From Brevundimonas sp. NIBR10 (GTDB lineage: Bacteria > Pseudomonadota > Alphaproteobacteria > Caulobacterales > Caulobacteraceae): a stretch of 64,000 bases of DNA. The notes under the pieces were generated by a model. The model was not told the DNA's origin, made no database searches, and saw only the letters and a program-made list of their open reading frames with translations. Where the stretch lies: positions 2,356,001 to 2,420,000 of the forward strand of contig NZ_CP115464.1 in NCBI RefSeq assembly GCF_027912515.1, written 5' to 3'. Every line of letters begins with the position of its first letter. The first letter of the stretch is position 1. Position numbers and translations under genes: made by a program. This document shows, one piece after another, positions 9,452 through 16,613 of this stretch.

Positions 9452-9513
9452 GCAGGGAATTTGATTATTTTACAGCTGGTTGATGATTTGGTCTGGTGTC
9501 GAGGCGGCAAAAC

Positions 9514-9529
9514 TTGCCTGGCCGTTAAC
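9514..9529 (+). promoter_or_regulatory. CtrA-like binding site upstream of fliX
   Basis: TTGC, seven bases, TTAAC. This differs by one base from the CtrA consensus TTAA-N7-TTAAC and sits 53 bases before fliX. Caulobacter fliX is a CtrA-controlled early flagellar gene, so both the position and the motif fit. Confidence 0.55.
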
Positions 9530-9581
9530 CAAACAGTGACGGTCCCCGGCGAGGGTGGCTCATGTCCCGGAGCGTGCTTTC

Positions 9582-10007
9582 ATGAAGGTGACCGGCCCCT
9601 CGGCCCCGACGACCTCGACGCCGTCTCGTGCGGCGCGTGCGACGGGCGGTTTCAGCCTGGGATCAACGGCTGGCGCGTCTGCGTCGACGGCCGCACCCGC
9701 AGCCCCTGCCACGACCAATGTCGCCGGTCTGTCGGCCCTGATGGCCTTGCAAGGGGTCGAAACCGCGACCGAACGCCGGCGTCGGGCCATCCGGCGCGGC
9801 GGCGGTCTGCTGGACCGTCTGGACGAGCTCAAGATCGCCCTGCTGTCGGGGGAAGCCGGGGAGGGGGCGCTTGAACGGCTCGGTCGGGACGTGCGCGAGG
9901 CCAGGACCGACGACGATGAGCCGGGTCTGACCGACCTTCTTAACCAGATCGATCTGCGCGCGGCGGTGGAACTCGCCAAGGCGGAAGTTCGCCGCAGTGC
10001 AGCATAA
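9582..10007 (+). CDS. fliX: FliX, flagellar assembly checkpoint protein
   Basis: 141 residues starting MKVTGPSAP, the usual FliX beginning. A Ser/Thr/Ala-rich N-terminal part is followed by LSALMALQGVETATERRRR and a helical C-terminal domain. FliX couples basal-body assembly to FlbD and sigma54-dependent late genes in Caulobacter. It is divergent from flgI, the known arrangement. I chose ATG 9582 over an upstream GTG because family members begin at this motif. Confidence 0.88.
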   Translation: MKVTGPSAPTTSTPSRAARATGGFSLGSTAGASASTAAPAAPATTNVAGLSALMALQGVETATERRRRAIRRGGGLLDRLDELKIALLSGEAGEGALERLGRDVREARTDDDEPGLTDLLNQIDLRAAVELAKAEVRRSAA

Positions 10008-10133
10008 ATCCGTCGAATCGCTGGGTTATTTCGCCTGCGAGCACCGTCGGTGATGAAGAAATGTCACGCCGACGCCACGGACAACCAAACGGCGATCACG
10101 GACGCGCGACCTGTGTTGCTCCGACTCTGTCAT

Positions 10134-10147
10134 CTGCCTATAGGCAG
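10134..10147. promoter_or_regulatory. Perfect 14-base palindrome in the dksA promoter region
   Basis: CTGCCTATAGGCAG is a perfect palindrome ending 26 bases before the dksA start codon. Without a loop it is more likely a protein-binding site than an RNA hairpin. The regulator is unknown. Confidence 0.4.
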
Positions 10148-10173
10148 GACGACGCCGCAGGGGGGTGTTTAGT

Positions 10174-10623
10174 ATGAGTGTGAGTGCGATGACCGCAGTT
10201 GCCTCTGTCGTTGTTCCGGAACCGGTCGCCTATCGGCCGTCCGACGACGAGCCGTTCATGAACGAACGGCAACTGGCCTATTTCAAACACAAGCTGATGG
10301 CCTGGCGGGACGACATCCTGCGCGAGTCCAAGGGCACGGTGGTCAATCTGAAGGCCGAGACGGAGAACCATCCCGATCTGCTGGACCGCGCGTCCTCGGC
10401 CTCGGACCGGGCGCTGGAACTGCGCACGCGGGATCGACAGCGCAAGCTGATCTCCAAGATCGAGGACGCCCTCCGCCGTATCGAGGACGGCTCCTATGGC
10501 TATTGCGAGGACACCGGCGAACCGATCGGCCTTGGTCGGCTGGAAGCCCGTCCGACCGCGACCCTGTCGGTTGAAGCCCAGGAACGCCACGAACGCCGCG
10601 AGCGGGTCCACCGGGACGACTGA
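10174..10623 (+). CDS. dksA: DksA, RNA polymerase-binding transcription factor
   Basis: 149 residues. It contains FMNERQLAYFKHKLMAWRDD, the two long coiled-coil helices and the C-terminal YGYCEDTGEPIGLGRLEARP segment of DksA. It works with ppGpp on RNA polymerase. Only one of the four zinc-finger cysteines of E. coli DksA remains (YC-EDTG; the second pair reads SVEA), so it is of the zinc-less type seen in other alphaproteobacteria. ATG 10174 is preceded by a strong GGGGGG ribosome site; a GTG at 10165 is less likely. Confidence 0.94.
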   Translation: MSVSAMTAVASVVVPEPVAYRPSDDEPFMNERQLAYFKHKLMAWRDDILRESKGTVVNLKAETENHPDLLDRASSASDRALELRTRDRQRKLISKIEDALRRIEDGSYGYCEDTGEPIGLGRLEARPTATLSVEAQERHERRERVHRDD

Positions 10624-10634
10624 TCGTCAGGCGA

Positions 10635-11030
10635 TCAGGCAGGAATGGCGGGGACGACGTCTGTTTCGCTGAAATCATTGCCCTTGAACAAAAGCGGCGC
10701 GTCAGTCTCCTTTGCCAGGGCGTAGGCGAAGCAGTCACCGAGATTGAGTTTCGCCGCCGTTCGCTTGCCGAAGGTCGCTTCGGCATCGCAAGCCAGTCTG
10801 GCCGTCTCCCGGGTCGCGGGTGCCACCCGGATACGAAGGTCGTGGATAACCGACTGCAACTCAGCAACGCCAGAATCTCCCCGCAGACTTCGTAGTCGGG
10901 TCGTCGCCTCCCAGTATCCGATCGGCGAAAGCACGAGGTGGGGTTGAGCCAGCAGGAACTCCCGAAACGAGATCGCCTCGGGTTCCTCGAGCAGAATGGC
11001 CACCAGGGCCGACGCGTCTACGGCAATCAC
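10635..11030 (-). CDS. vapC: VapC toxin, PIN-domain ribonuclease
   Basis: 131 residues. The PIN-domain acidic residues are visible: MIAVDASALVAIL (first Asp), YWEATTRL (Glu), and LNLGDCFAYALAKE then LLFKGNDF (C-terminal Asp pair). It cleaves RNA and is held inactive by the antitoxin encoded just upstream, whose frame overlaps by four bases (ATGA). Confidence 0.88.
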   Translation of the reverse strand: MIAVDASALVAILLEEPEAISFREFLLAQPHLVLSPIGYWEATTRLRSLRGDSGVAELQSVIHDLRIRVAPATRETARLACDAEATFGKRTAAKLNLGDCFAYALAKETDAPLLFKGNDFSETDVVPAIPA

Positions 11031-11290
11031 TTCGGCAGGCCGTCTTCATCATAGAGGTCATCGTCCGTCAGCAGGGGACCAACGATCGGCAGGGCGTTGA
11101 ACCGACGGACGGCCTCTTCGACGCCACGGCGACGCTCGGCGATATCGGCCTCGCGCGAGGAGGTCAGCCGCTCGTCGCGTTCGCGCACCATTTCCTCGAC
11201 CAGTTCGGTGATGGACTTGCCCTCGAGGCGCGCCAGGCTTCTCAGCCGCTCTGCAACTTCGGGCTTTCGAATCTGGACGGGCGCGTTCAT
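11027..11290 (-). CDS. vapB: VapB-type antitoxin
   Basis: 87 residues with a ribbon-helix-helix-like N-terminus (VQIRKPEVAERLRSLARLEG followed by KSITELVEEMVRER), as in the Rv0623/PSK type of VapB. The C-terminal part is acidic and probably occupies the toxin active site. I chose ATG 11288-11290 because it directly precedes the conserved beginning; the frame is open further upstream over the gltX promoter. Confidence 0.82.
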   Translation of the reverse strand: MNAPVQIRKPEVAERLRSLARLEGKSITELVEEMVRERDERLTSSREADIAERRRGVEEAVRRFNALPIVGPLLTDDDLYDEDGLPK

Positions 11291-11393
11291 GACAAATGCC
11301 AGCCTATCATGACACTCACGGGCCTCCAACCTGCGCCTTGACTTCGCCACCCCTGTAACCGACCTACGCGCCTCGCTTTCGAGGTCGCCTGTC

Positions 11394-12740
11394 ATGTCCG
11401 CCAACCCGCCCGTCAAGGTCCGTTTCGCCCCGTCACCAACCGGGAAGCTGCACGTCGGCAATGTGCGGACCGCCCTTGTCAACTGGATGTTCGCCAAGGG
11501 ACAGGGGGGGGCGTTCGTCTTGCGCATCGACGACACCGATCTGGCGCGCTCGACGGCCGCGTTCGAGCAGGGGATCGAGGACGACCTGACATGGCTGGGG
11601 CTGGTCTGGGACGAGCGGTACAACCAGTCCAAGCGTTTCGATCGCTATGAGGAAGCGGCATCGCGGCTGAAGGCAGCCGGGCGGCTTTATCCCTGTTACG
11701 AGACGGGTGAGGAGCTGGATCGGCGGCGCAAGGTGCAGTTGGCACGCGGCCTGCCGCCCATCTATGACCGGGCCGCGCTGGACCTGACCGAGGCCGACAA
11801 GGCGGCGTTCGAGGCCGAAGGTCGAAAGCCCCACTGGCGGTTCAAGCTGGAAGGTCGCCGTGTCGCCTGGGAGGACCTGGCGCGCGGTCATGCCGAGGTG
11901 GACACGACCTCGATGTCGGATCCCGTGCTGGTCCGCGAGGACGGGTTGTTCCTCTACACCCTGCCGTCGGTGGTGGACGACATCGACATGGGGATTACCC
12001 ATGTCATCCGTGGTGAGGATCACGTCACCAACACCGGGGCACAGATCGAAATCTTCGAGGCTCTCGGCGGCCCAACGCCGGGTTTTGCCCATATGCCGCT
12101 GCTGGTCGGTGCCGACGGTCAGGCCCTGTCAAAGCGGCTGGGCTCGCTGTCGATCGCCGAGATGCGAGAGCAGGGATATGAGCCGATAGCCATCACCAGC
12201 CATCTGGGCCGGATCGGCACATCCGATCCGCTGGAAGTCGGTGCCTCGGTCGACGCGCTGGGCGATACCTTCGCCTTCACCAAGATGGGCCGGTCTCCGG
12301 CGCGGTACGACACGGCCGATCTCGACCGGCTGAACGCCCAGGCCCTGCACGCCATGCCGTATTCGGCCGCGCAGGTGAGGCTGGCAGCCTTGGGCGTCGA
12401 CCTGGGCGAGACCTTCTGGAACGCCGTCCGGCCGAACCTGGTCAAGTTCGGTGACGTGGTCGATCAGGCTCGGATCGTCCAGGGGCCGGTGACGCCGATG
12501 ATCGAAGATGCGGCATTCGCCGAGGCGGCGCTGGGGTTGCTGCCGGCCGTGATCGACGAGACGGCCTGGTCGGCCTGGACCTCGGCCGTCAAGGAGGCGA
12601 CCGGGGCCAAGGGCAAGACCCTGTTCATGCCGCTGCGGCTGATCCTGACAGGCCAGGCGCACGGGCCGGACATGGCGACTATCATTCCGCTGATCGGGCG
12701 CGATCGGATGGTGCAACGGCTCAACGGCGAGACCGCCTGA
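11394..12740 (+). CDS. gltX: Glutamyl-tRNA synthetase
   Basis: 448 residues, class I synthetase. It has the HIGH-type motif PSPTGKLHVGN near residue 14, VLRIDDTD, and the KMSKS-type loop ALSKRLGS. It charges tRNA-Glu; alphaproteobacteria often carry two GltX paralogues, one of which can serve tRNA-Gln, and I cannot tell which this is. It stands alone, divergent from vapBC, and ends at a strong hairpin. Confidence 0.95.
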   Translation: MSANPPVKVRFAPSPTGKLHVGNVRTALVNWMFAKGQGGAFVLRIDDTDLARSTAAFEQGIEDDLTWLGLVWDERYNQSKRFDRYEEAASRLKAAGRLYPCYETGEELDRRRKVQLARGLPPIYDRAALDLTEADKAAFEAEGRKPHWRFKLEGRRVAWEDLARGHAEVDTTSMSDPVLVREDGLFLYTLPSVVDDIDMGITHVIRGEDHVTNTGAQIEIFEALGGPTPGFAHMPLLVGADGQALSKRLGSLSIAEMREQGYEPIAITSHLGRIGTSDPLEVGASVDALGDTFAFTKMGRSPARYDTADLDRLNAQALHAMPYSAAQVRLAALGVDLGETFWNAVRPNLVKFGDVVDQARIVQGPVTPMIEDAAFAEAALGLLPAVIDETAWSAWTSAVKEATGAKGKTLFMPLRLILTGQAHGPDMATIIPLIGRDRMVQRLNGETA

Positions 12741-12748
12741 TACGAAAA

Positions 12749-12774
12749 GGGCCGGACGGTCGCCCGTCCGGCCC
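12749..12774. terminator. Bidirectional terminator between gltX and the convergent exported-protein gene
   Basis: A perfect 10-base stem (GGGCCGGACG with CGTCCGGCCC, six-base loop). For the minus strand it is followed by CTTTTC, so it serves the gene at 12797-13111 well and gltX less strictly. Confidence 0.75.
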
Positions 12775-12796
12775 TGATTTCAGCCTGATCAAGCGA

Positions 12797-13111
12797 TCAG
12801 GCGGCGGCGGTGTTGCAGGTCGCCAGTTGGGCGTCCGTCAGGGTCACGCCCTTGTAGGTGAAGCTGGCCAGGGCCACGCCGACCTTGGCGACGACCCGGC
12901 GGCAGGCCCGCGTGGCGGGCTGGTTGGCGCCCACACCGGTGCCGACACAGAGGTTGTTGGTCCCGCAGCGCCAGTTGGTGCCGTCGATGATGACCGGTGC
13001 GCTCGGCGTGAAGGCGACGTTCTGGACCGTGAAGCTGGACGCGTTGGACTGGGCGAAGGCAGGGGCGGTGCCGGCCAGCATCAGGGCGGCGGCAAGAGCG
13101 AGTGCGCGCAT
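12797..13111 (-). CDS. Small exported protein, CC_3452-like
   Basis: 104 residues with a clear signal peptide (cleavage after AFA near residue 20). The mature part has WRCG, LCVG, RACRRVVAKVG and ATCN, giving an even number of cysteines that could pair in the periplasm. It resembles, as far as I recall, a Caulobacterales family annotated CC_3452. Function unknown. It ends at the shared terminator with gltX. Confidence 0.72.
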   Translation of the reverse strand: MRALALAAALMLAGTAPAFAQSNASSFTVQNVAFTPSAPVIIDGTNWRCGTNNLCVGTGVGANQPATRACRRVVAKVGVALASFTYKGVTLTDAQLATCNTAAA

Positions 13112-13232
13112 GGGAGGTCTCCGTATGGCGTTCGGAGCCGCACGATGCGCATCCGATGCCCCACTGTCAGTTTCTTTAGAAAACTGTCAAGCCGTTTTCG
13201 CTGCGCTGCGACAATAAGTGATCGATGATCAT

Positions 13233-13838
13233 CTATCTGGGATCGAACCGCAACACCGGGCCTTCGTGGTCCTGCTGCATCAGGGTGATCGCGTCTTCGA
13301 CCGTGTCACAGACCGAATAGGCCTGGAGGAAGGATGCCGGCGTCATGCCCTCGGCGACGCTGTGGTCGACGAGGGTGAAGAAGGTGTCCCAGAAGCCCTT
13401 GATGTTGAGAAAGATGATCGGCTTGGCATGCAGGTCCAGCCGTTTCCATGACAGCAGTTCGACGACCTCTTCCAGCGTCCCGACGCCGCCAGGGGCCACC
13501 ACGAAGGCATCGGAGTTGTCGTACATCAGCTGTTTGCGCTCGTGCATGGAGGTGACGACCACGGTCTCCACCTCGTCGAACAGGCGTTCGCGGCTGCGCA
13601 GGAAGCCGGGCATGATGCCGACGACGCGTCCGTCGGCTGCGTGGGCCGCGCGGGCCGAGGCCCCCATCAGGCCGACGCCGCCTCCGCCATAGACCAGCCG
13701 CCAGCCGACACGGGCCGTAGCGGCACCGAACTCACGCGCCGCCTCGAGATAGGCAGGATCCGCGCCGTCGGAGGAGGCACAGAACAGACAGACGGAACGG
13801 CCTTCGTAGGGGGCGACGGTCGCGGAAAGAACAGACAT
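13233..13838 (-). CDS. LOG-family protein (TIGR00730 type nucleotide 5'-monophosphate hydrolase)
   Basis: 201 residues with the LOG motif PGGVGTLEE and the Rossmann-like VYGGGGVGLMG. Family members release cytokinin bases from their riboside monophosphates or hydrolyse other nucleotides; bacterial roles are often unclear. Residues between about 20 and 180 match the full family length. I took ATG 13836-13838 as start since it directly precedes the conserved VCLFCASS region. Confidence 0.87.
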   Translation of the reverse strand: MSVLSATVAPYEGRSVCLFCASSDGADPAYLEAAREFGAATARVGWRLVYGGGGVGLMGASARAAHAADGRVVGIMPGFLRSRERLFDEVETVVVTSMHERKQLMYDNSDAFVVAPGGVGTLEEVVELLSWKRLDLHAKPIIFLNIKGFWDTFFTLVDHSVAEGMTPASFLQAYSVCDTVEDAITLMQQDHEGPVLRFDPR

Positions 13839-13919
13839 GGGGCCTCGGACGGAAATGCGAGACAGGCCGCCGCGCGACGGTCTATCTGGGGCGACAGTCC
13901 TATAGGGCCGGCGAGCGGG

Positions 13920-14672
13920 ATGAAACGGGCGAATCTGTTGTCGAGGCGAGTCACAGCTTTGGTCATCGGCGTCGCCCTGGCGTCGACCGCGGCCTGTACC
14001 GCGCCGCAAAGCGCGCCGAAGTCGGCCGCTGCCGAGGCCTCGGCCTGGGTCATGACGCCTCAGGTGGAAAGCGTGGAAAGGCGTCAGGACGGCCTGATGC
14101 TGGGCGGCCGCGCCGCGCCGGACGGGCGGGTGGTCGTGCGTGGCCCGGGAGGCATCGCCTATGCCACCAGCGCCGACGCCAGCGGGCGTTTCTCGGTCCG
14201 TATCGACGCCCCCCGGGAGGCCGCCCTGTTCATGGTCGAGACCCAGACCGGTCAGGACGCGACGCCCGCGACTTACCGACTGCTGGTCAGTGCTGACATC
14301 GCGGGGCCCATCGCCCTTCTGACCCCCGGCGGGCCCAGCCTCCGGCTGGATCAGGCAGGACCGCTGGACGTGATCGACGGCGATGGGCGGAATCTGCTCG
14401 CATCCGGACGTGCCGCCGCTCAGGGGCCAACCGAGGTGACGACGGACGGAAGCCCGGTCGAAATCCAGGCAAACCAGGATGGGCGCTGGGTCCTTCCTCT
14501 GGCATCCGGTTCGCGGGTCGTCGTGGTCGAGGACCGGGTCTACTCCATCCCGTCGCCGCCGACCGGCAGCCCGGCCTCGTTCTCGGTCGAAAGAGGCCCC
14601 GGCGGGCGTATGGTGTCCTGGAACACGCCGGGCGGGGCGATACAGAACGCCTGGTTCCCGGACCCGGCCTGA
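13920..14672 (+). CDS. Exported lipoprotein of unknown function
   Basis: 250 residues with a lipoprotein signal (LASTAAC, acyl Cys near residue 26). The mature protein is rich in beta-type stretches with Gly, Asp and Val (RVVVRGPGGIAYATSADASG), which suggests a carboxypeptidase-regulatory or Ig-like fold. It is divergent from the LOG gene and followed 85 bases later by a terminator. Family not recognised. Confidence 0.7.
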   Translation: MKRANLLSRRVTALVIGVALASTAACTAPQSAPKSAAAEASAWVMTPQVESVERRQDGLMLGGRAAPDGRVVVRGPGGIAYATSADASGRFSVRIDAPREAALFMVETQTGQDATPATYRLLVSADIAGPIALLTPGGPSLRLDQAGPLDVIDGDGRNLLASGRAAAQGPTEVTTDGSPVEIQANQDGRWVLPLASGSRVVVVEDRVYSIPSPPTGSPASFSVERGPGGRMVSWNTPGGAIQNAWFPDPA

Positions 14673-14997
14673 CGCCGTTAGCGTCGCGTTAACCCAATCG
14701 GCGTTCTCTGGGACTGTCTTCTTCTTGAGGACACCCACCATCACCAGACTGATTTCGCCCGGCGCTCGCGTCGGGCTTTTTTTGGCTCGAATGAATCCGA
14801 CGGGTCCGGATCAACAGTCATCATCGCGATACGACAACTTCACACAAGCGCGCTGGAACCGTCATGGTTCGGCGCGGACGGCGTCACAGACCTTCCCTAG
14901 TGAAAGCGGCGGGCAGGTTGGGCGAAACATCGTCGGACGCGAGGCATGACGCCGCGCATCCATCCTGTCGCGACATTGATCAGACATGGTGGACATG
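14673..14997. other. Intergenic stretch with terminator, no gene seen
   Basis: About 325 bases between the lipoprotein gene and the next coding start. It holds the terminator described separately and presumably the promoter of the lipoprotein/TonB-receptor unit. I see no convincing coding frame and no RNA gene. Confidence 0.5.
14757..14783 (+). terminator. Intrinsic terminator after the lipoprotein gene
   Basis: GCCCG, ten-base loop, CGGGC, then seven T residues. It matches a rho-independent terminator for the gene ending at 14672. Confidence 0.7.
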
Positions 14998-16533
14998 ATG
15001 ACCGGCTTTCGACTGACAACCCTCCTGACGGTCGCCGCCAGCGCCCTGACCCTGGCCGCGTGCGGCTCGGCCGAAGTGGCTTCGCCCGGCGAAGGCGACT
15101 TCGGCGGCGGCACCACGCCGACCACGCCGACGACCCCCACCACGCCTACGACCCCGACGCCCGGCACGCCCGCTGCGGATTGCCCGACCGGCCTGTCGAA
15201 CGTCGGCCTGGTCGCCAACGGCACGCTGCGCGCCTGCCAGCTGCCCGCCACCATCACCGGCTCCCTGACCCTGTCGGTCCGCGCCGGCACCATCTATTCG
15301 ATCTCGGGCCGCACCGAAGTCGGCACCGATCGCGGCGCTGATCCGACCGCGCCCGTCGCCGGCAGTGTGCAGGGCGTCCTGACCATCGATCCGGGCGTCA
15401 AGGTCTTCGCCTCCGGCGGCACCGACTATCTGCTGGTCAACCGCGGCTCGCAGATTTTCGCAGAAGGCACCGCAACCAACCCGATTATCTTCACCAGCCG
15501 CCAGAACATCGAGGGCACGACGACCGCGACCTCGCAGGGCCAGTGGGGCGGCATCGTGATCGCCGGTCGCGCCCCGACCGCCGTCTGCCCCGTCGGCGTG
15601 ACCGCGCCGAACGCGGCCTGCGTCGGTCAGGTCGAAGGCACCAGCGCCAACTACGGCGGCAACTCGCCGGCCGATAACTCGGGCCGCCTGCGCTATGTCC
15701 AGGTCAACTATTCGGGCTTCGAGCTGTCGCCGAACAACGAGCTTCAGGCCCTGACCCTGGCCGGCGTCGGCAACGGCACGGTGGTCGAGTTCTTCCAGTC
15801 CTACAACTCGTCGGATGACGGCATCGAAATCTTTGGCGGCACCGTCAACCTGAAGAACATCGTCATCAACGGCGCCGACGACGACGGCCTGGACACCGAC
15901 ACCGGCTGGCGCGGTGGGGCCCAGTTCGGCATCATCACCCAGAAGCCGACCGCCGTGACCAACGGCAGCCGTGGCTTCGAATGGTCGGCCGCTCCGTCCG
16001 GCACCGCCTTCTTCGCCCAGCCCAAGGTGTCGAACTTCACCATCGTCGGCCGTAACGCCGCCGTCGCCGCCGATGCCCTGCTGACCCTGAACACCGGCAC
16101 CCAGCCCACGATCATCAACTCGATCGTGACCAACCCCTCGACCTCGGCCGCGGCCTGCCTGGACATCGACGACGCCCAGACGGTGACCAACGCCCCGATC
16201 TTCCGCTCGGTCTACTTCGCCTGCTCGCGTCCCTACGAGAACGATACCAGCGTCAACGGCGCGGCGACCGAAGCTGTCTTCCTGTCGGCGACCAATGTGT
16301 TCAACACCCCGAACGGCTCATCGACGGGTCTGCTGGCCCCGGCCGGTGCCACGATCCAGAACAGCTCGCTGATCTTCATCACGGGCGGCAATGCGGCCCT
16401 GGTGACGCCGACCAACGGCAACGCACTGTACTCGTTCTTCTCGAACGTGACCTACATCGGTGCCGTCCGGAATGCGGCGGACACCTGGTACCTGGGCTGG
16501 ACCTGCGGCCTGGCTGCCGGCTCCAACTGCTGA
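14998..16533 (+). CDS. Surface lipoprotein with Thr-Pro linker and beta-helix-like repeats
   Basis: 511 residues. It has a signal with lipobox LTLAAC and a repetitive TTP linker (DNA 15109-15170), then a long region with short hydrophobic strands separated by Gly/Asn/Asp (LLVNRGSQIFAEGTATNPII; DDGIEIFGGTVNLKNIVING), which suggests a right-handed beta-helix. It resembles lipoproteins that sit next to TonB-dependent receptors in other proteobacteria (from memory). The receptor follows after 80 bases, so it may be an outer-membrane partner in uptake or substrate capture. Starts at 14986 or 14995 are equally possible. Confidence 0.8.
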   Translation: MTGFRLTTLLTVAASALTLAACGSAEVASPGEGDFGGGTTPTTPTTPTTPTTPTPGTPAADCPTGLSNVGLVANGTLRACQLPATITGSLTLSVRAGTIYSISGRTEVGTDRGADPTAPVAGSVQGVLTIDPGVKVFASGGTDYLLVNRGSQIFAEGTATNPIIFTSRQNIEGTTTATSQGQWGGIVIAGRAPTAVCPVGVTAPNAACVGQVEGTSANYGGNSPADNSGRLRYVQVNYSGFELSPNNELQALTLAGVGNGTVVEFFQSYNSSDDGIEIFGGTVNLKNIVINGADDDGLDTDTGWRGGAQFGIITQKPTAVTNGSRGFEWSAAPSGTAFFAQPKVSNFTIVGRNAAVAADALLTLNTGTQPTIINSIVTNPSTSAAACLDIDDAQTVTNAPIFRSVYFACSRPYENDTSVNGAATEAVFLSATNVFNTPNGSSTGLLAPAGATIQNSSLIFITGGNAALVTPTNGNALYSFFSNVTYIGAVRNAADTWYLGWTCGLAAGSNC

Positions 16534-16544
16534 TGACGAATGGC

Positions 16545-16570
16545 GGAGGGCGTCCATGCGGACGCCCTCC
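16545..16570 (+). terminator. Strong GC hairpin between the lipoprotein and receptor genes
   Basis: A perfect 11-base stem (GGAGGGCGTCC with GGACGCCCTCC) around a four-base loop, followed only by GGTTT. It is a partial terminator or processing site that could set lipoprotein expression above receptor expression. Confidence 0.6.
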
Positions 16571-16613
16571 GGTTTCGCCGTTCCTCGTCATTTCCTGCAA
16601 GGCGCAGAATCCC

